From JAMXLO01 sp035511435 (GTDB lineage: Bacteria > Pseudomonadota > Alphaproteobacteria > Acetobacterales > Acetobacteraceae): 15,347 nucleotides of DNA. How positions within the stretch are numbered: position 1 is the stretch's first letter; every line of letters begins with the position of its first letter. Of the stretch, positions 13,216 through 15,347 are shown one piece after another. The stretch spans positions 1 through 15,347 of the forward strand of contig DATKFJ010000436.1 in assembly GCA_035511435.1 (NCBI GenBank), read 5' to 3'. The position numbers and the translations under genes were made by a program. A model generated the notes under the pieces. The model made no database searches. It was not told the DNA's origin and was given only the letters and a program-made list of their open reading frames with translations.

Positions 13216-15347
13216 ATGAATCCGCGCCTCCTGCTGATCGCGATCGCCACGGAGACGGACATCGTCCTGGTCCGCAAGCGGACGCGGCGTCTGGCGGAAC
13301 TGATCGGCTTCGATGCGCAGGATCAGACACGAATCACCACCGCGGTTTCGGAACTCGCGCGCAATGCCTTCGAATATGCCGGCGGCGGGCAGGTTGAATT
13401 CGGCGTGGTCGCCGGCAAGAAGCCGCAGACATTCGTCATAAGCGTTCGCGACAAGGGACCCGGGATCGCCAGTCTCCCGTCGATCCTGGCTGGCTTGCAC
13501 AAGTCGGCCACCGGCATGGGACTTGGGTTGCTGGGCGCGCAACGGCTGATGGACGAGTTCCATGTCGATACCCAGGCTGGCCGGGGCACTACGGTACGGC
13601 TGGGCAAGTTTTTGCCGCCCCGTGCGCCGCCGGTCACCGCCTCGGCGCTCAAGGCGATCATGGAAAAATTGGCGGCCGATGGACCGCCGGACGCCATGGC
13701 GGAAATTCGCGAGCAGAACCAGCAGATCCTGGTGCAGATGGATCAGTTGAAGGATCGCCAGGAGGATCTGGAAAGGCTCAATCAGGAACTGCAGGATACC
13801 AATCGCGGTGTGGTCGCGCTGTACGCCGAGTTGGATGAGCGCGCCGACCATCTGCGCCGAGCGGACGAGCTGAAGTCGAAGTTCCTGTCGCACATGAGCC
13901 ACGAATTCCGTACGCCGCTGAATTCGATCCTGGCGCTGTCCCGGCTGCTGCTGGATCGCAGCGACGGCGAGCTGACGGGCGAGCAGGAGACGCAGGTCCG
14001 CTTCATTCGCCGGGCGGCGCAGAACCTGACCGAACTGGTGGATGATCTGCTCGATCTGGCCAAGGTCGAGGCAGGCAAGATCGTCGTCGTGCCATCGGAA
14101 TTCACCGTGGCATCGATGTTCGGCGCGCTGCGCGGCATGCTGCGGCCGCTACTCGTCGGCGACGCCGTCGCGCTGCTGTTCGAGGAAGCAGCGGAGCTTC
14201 CTGCGCTCGACACCGATGAAGGCAAGGTCTCGCAGATTCTGCGTAATTTCATCTCCAATGCGCTGAAATTCACCGAGCGTGGCGAGGTGCGGGTATGGGC
14301 TACCGCGGATGCCGCGGACGACACTGTCAGCTTCCATGTACGCGATTCCGGTATCGGCATCGCACAAGCCGATATTGACCTGATCTTCCAGGAGTTCGGC
14401 CAGGTTGCGCACCGTTTGCAGTCGCGCGTGAAGGGAACCGGCCTGGGCCTGCCATTGTCGAAGAAGCTGGCAGAATTGCTCGGCGGAAAGATCACGGTCG
14501 AGAGTACGCCCGGCGAGGGCTCGACGTTCTCCGTCACCGTGCCGCGATCGTATCCACAAATCCTGGAAGAGAGCGGCGATCCGGCAGAGCCCTTGACCCT
14601 GGAGCCTGGCAAGACACCCGTGCTGGTGGTGGAGGACGATGCCGCAGACGCATTCACCCTGAAGCGCATCCTGGCGGACACCAGCTATCAGCCGATCTGG
14701 GCACGCTCGATCCGGCAGGCGCAGCAAATCCTGGAGCAGGCGCATCCAGCCTTGATCCTGCTCGACGTCGTACTGGCGGGTGATGAAAGCTGGCGGCTGC
14801 TGTTGCAGCTTCGGCACCAGGAGGTGCACGCCGACATCCCGCTGGTTGTGATGTCCTCCTCGGCCGAGGAACGAAAGGCGATTCACCTTGGCGCCGATGA
14901 GTATGTCGCCAAGCCGTTGGATCGCGACATGCTCATCGGGTTGCTCGATCGCCTGACCGGGCGGCGAACAATCACCAAGGTGCTGCTGGTCGATGATGAG
15001 GAGATCACACGCTATCTGGTGCGGCAGTTGCTGCCGCGCGGCCGCTACGCCTTGAACGTCGCCAGCAATGGCGAAGAGGGTCTGCAACACTTGCGTGACG
15101 AACCGCCGGACGTGGTTTTACTGGACGTCAACATGCCGGAGATGAATGGCTACCAATTTCTTGAACGCGCTCACGCGGATGCGAATGGCGGCGTTTCGCG
15201 GACAGCCAATGTTCCAACAGCCAATGTTCCGACTATCGTATTGACCTCCGCCATTCTCGAGCCGGGTGAACGTTCATTGCTGCATCGCGCTTCCCGGATC
15301 ATGTCCAAATCGGATTTGTCGGCCGGCACGCTGATCGATGCGATCGA
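13216..15347 (+). CDS. Hybrid histidine kinase with N-terminal RsbT-like ATPase domain and two receiver domains (partial)
   Basis: The frame runs open from ATG 13216 (AGAGG upstream) to the right edge, 710 codons without a stop. In order: an RsbT-like GHKL domain (about 1-135; E46, N50, DKGPGI at D79, TGMGLGLLGAQRLMDEF); a coiled-coil linker (about 155-220, heptad-like runs of Q, E and L); a HisKA domain with phosphoacceptor H229 in SHMSHEFRTPLNSIL; a HATPase_c domain (NFISNALKFTERG about 343, DSGIGIA about 377, GTGLGLPLSKKLAELLGG about 412); receiver 1 (EDD, D517 in LILLDVVL, AKP); receiver 2 (DDEE 593-, D637 in LLDVNMPEMNG, SKSDL near the end). No transmembrane segment is seen, so the kinase is cytoplasmic. 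It is likely the output or input arm of the stressosome genes upstream. The C-terminus is missing. Confidence 0.9.
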   Translation, partial: MNPRLLLIAIATETDIVLVRKRTRRLAELIGFDAQDQTRITTAVSELARNAFEYAGGGQVEFGVVAGKKPQTFVISVRDKGPGIASLPSILAGLHKSATGMGLGLLGAQRLMDEFHVDTQAGRGTTVRLGKFLPPRAPPVTASALKAIMEKLAADGPPDAMAEIREQNQQILVQMDQLKDRQEDLERLNQELQDTNRGVVALYAELDERADHLRRADELKSKFLSHMSHEFRTPLNSILALSRLLLDRSDGELTGEQETQVRFIRRAAQNLTELVDDLLDLAKVEAGKIVVVPSEFTVASMFGALRGMLRPLLVGDAVALLFEEAAELPALDTDEGKVSQILRNFISNALKFTERGEVRVWATADAADDTVSFHVRDSGIGIAQADIDLIFQEFGQVAHRLQSRVKGTGLGLPLSKKLAELLGGKITVESTPGEGSTFSVTVPRSYPQILEESGDPAEPLTLEPGKTPVLVVEDDAADAFTLKRILADTSYQPIWARSIRQAQQILEQAHPALILLDVVLAGDESWRLLLQLRHQEVHADIPLVVMSSSAEERKAIHLGADEYVAKPLDRDMLIGLLDRLTGRRTITKVLLVDDEEITRYLVRQLLPRGRYALNVASNGEEGLQHLRDEPPDVVLLDVNMPEMNGYQFLERAHADANGGVSRTANVPTANVPTIVLTSAILEPGERSLLHRASRIMSKSDLSAGTLIDAI
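15202..15231. repeat. In-frame 15-bp tandem duplication inside receiver 2 of the hybrid kinase
   Basis: ACAGCCAATGTTCCA is immediately followed by ACAGCCAATGTTCCG, giving TANVP twice in the protein. The duplication falls in the loop just before the strand that carries the conserved Thr/Ser (IVLTSA), a place where receiver domains vary in length, so the domain may still fold. Confidence 0.85.

Noticed and set aside
12172..13902. Long leftward open frame opposite the PP2C fusion and kinase (576 codons)
   Set aside because: It is antisense to two well-supported genes and has shadow-type composition with no recognisable domain.

Overview
The window is high-GC bacterial chromosomal DNA that reads like an alphaproteobacterium, plausibly from the Acetobacteraceae/Rhodospirillales. 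The order SRP RNA–dnaX–ybaB–recR, the shape of the small SRP RNA, the GC-rich codon use and the partner-switching genes all fit. The taxonomic call is an inference from gene order and protein style, not from a marker gene search.

Left part (1–4025): the first 55 bases are the start of a leftward Rieske-type ring-hydroxylating oxygenase with a short perfect palindrome upstream. Next is a leftward stand-alone 5'-3' exonuclease, then a 121-bp palindromic repeat in the divergent gap. A rightward glucarate dehydratase (gudD) follows, broken by a one-base frameshift, and it converges with a leftward DapA/NanA-superfamily gene that could handle the gudD product. A small orphan AbrB/MazE-type gene closes this part.

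Middle part (4114–9854): a housekeeping block with the SRP RNA, dnaX, ybaB and recR, all rightward. recR is followed with a 4-base overlap by an aminoglycoside-phosphotransferase-like kinase and then a flavin amine oxidase with a possible Tat signal. A second palindromic element sits between ybaB and recR and leaves recR without a visible ribosome binding site. A 16-bp tandem repeat runs through the stop codon of the amine oxidase gene.

Right part (9947–15347): a leftward single-domain response regulator, divergent from a five-gene rightward operon. The operon encodes RsbR-like, RsbS-like and RsbT-like stressosome proteins, a fusion of an RsbT/RsbW-like ATPase with an RsbX/SpoIIE-type PP2C phosphatase, and a large hybrid histidine kinase. 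The kinase itself begins with an RsbT-like ATPase domain and runs off the window inside its second receiver domain. This is the most interesting region: partner-switching parts (kinase, phosphatase, STAS proteins) are joined to phosphorelay parts in one transcription unit. No sigma factor or anti-sigma factor of the SigB type is visible, so the output probably goes through the phosphorelay or through genes beyond the right edge.
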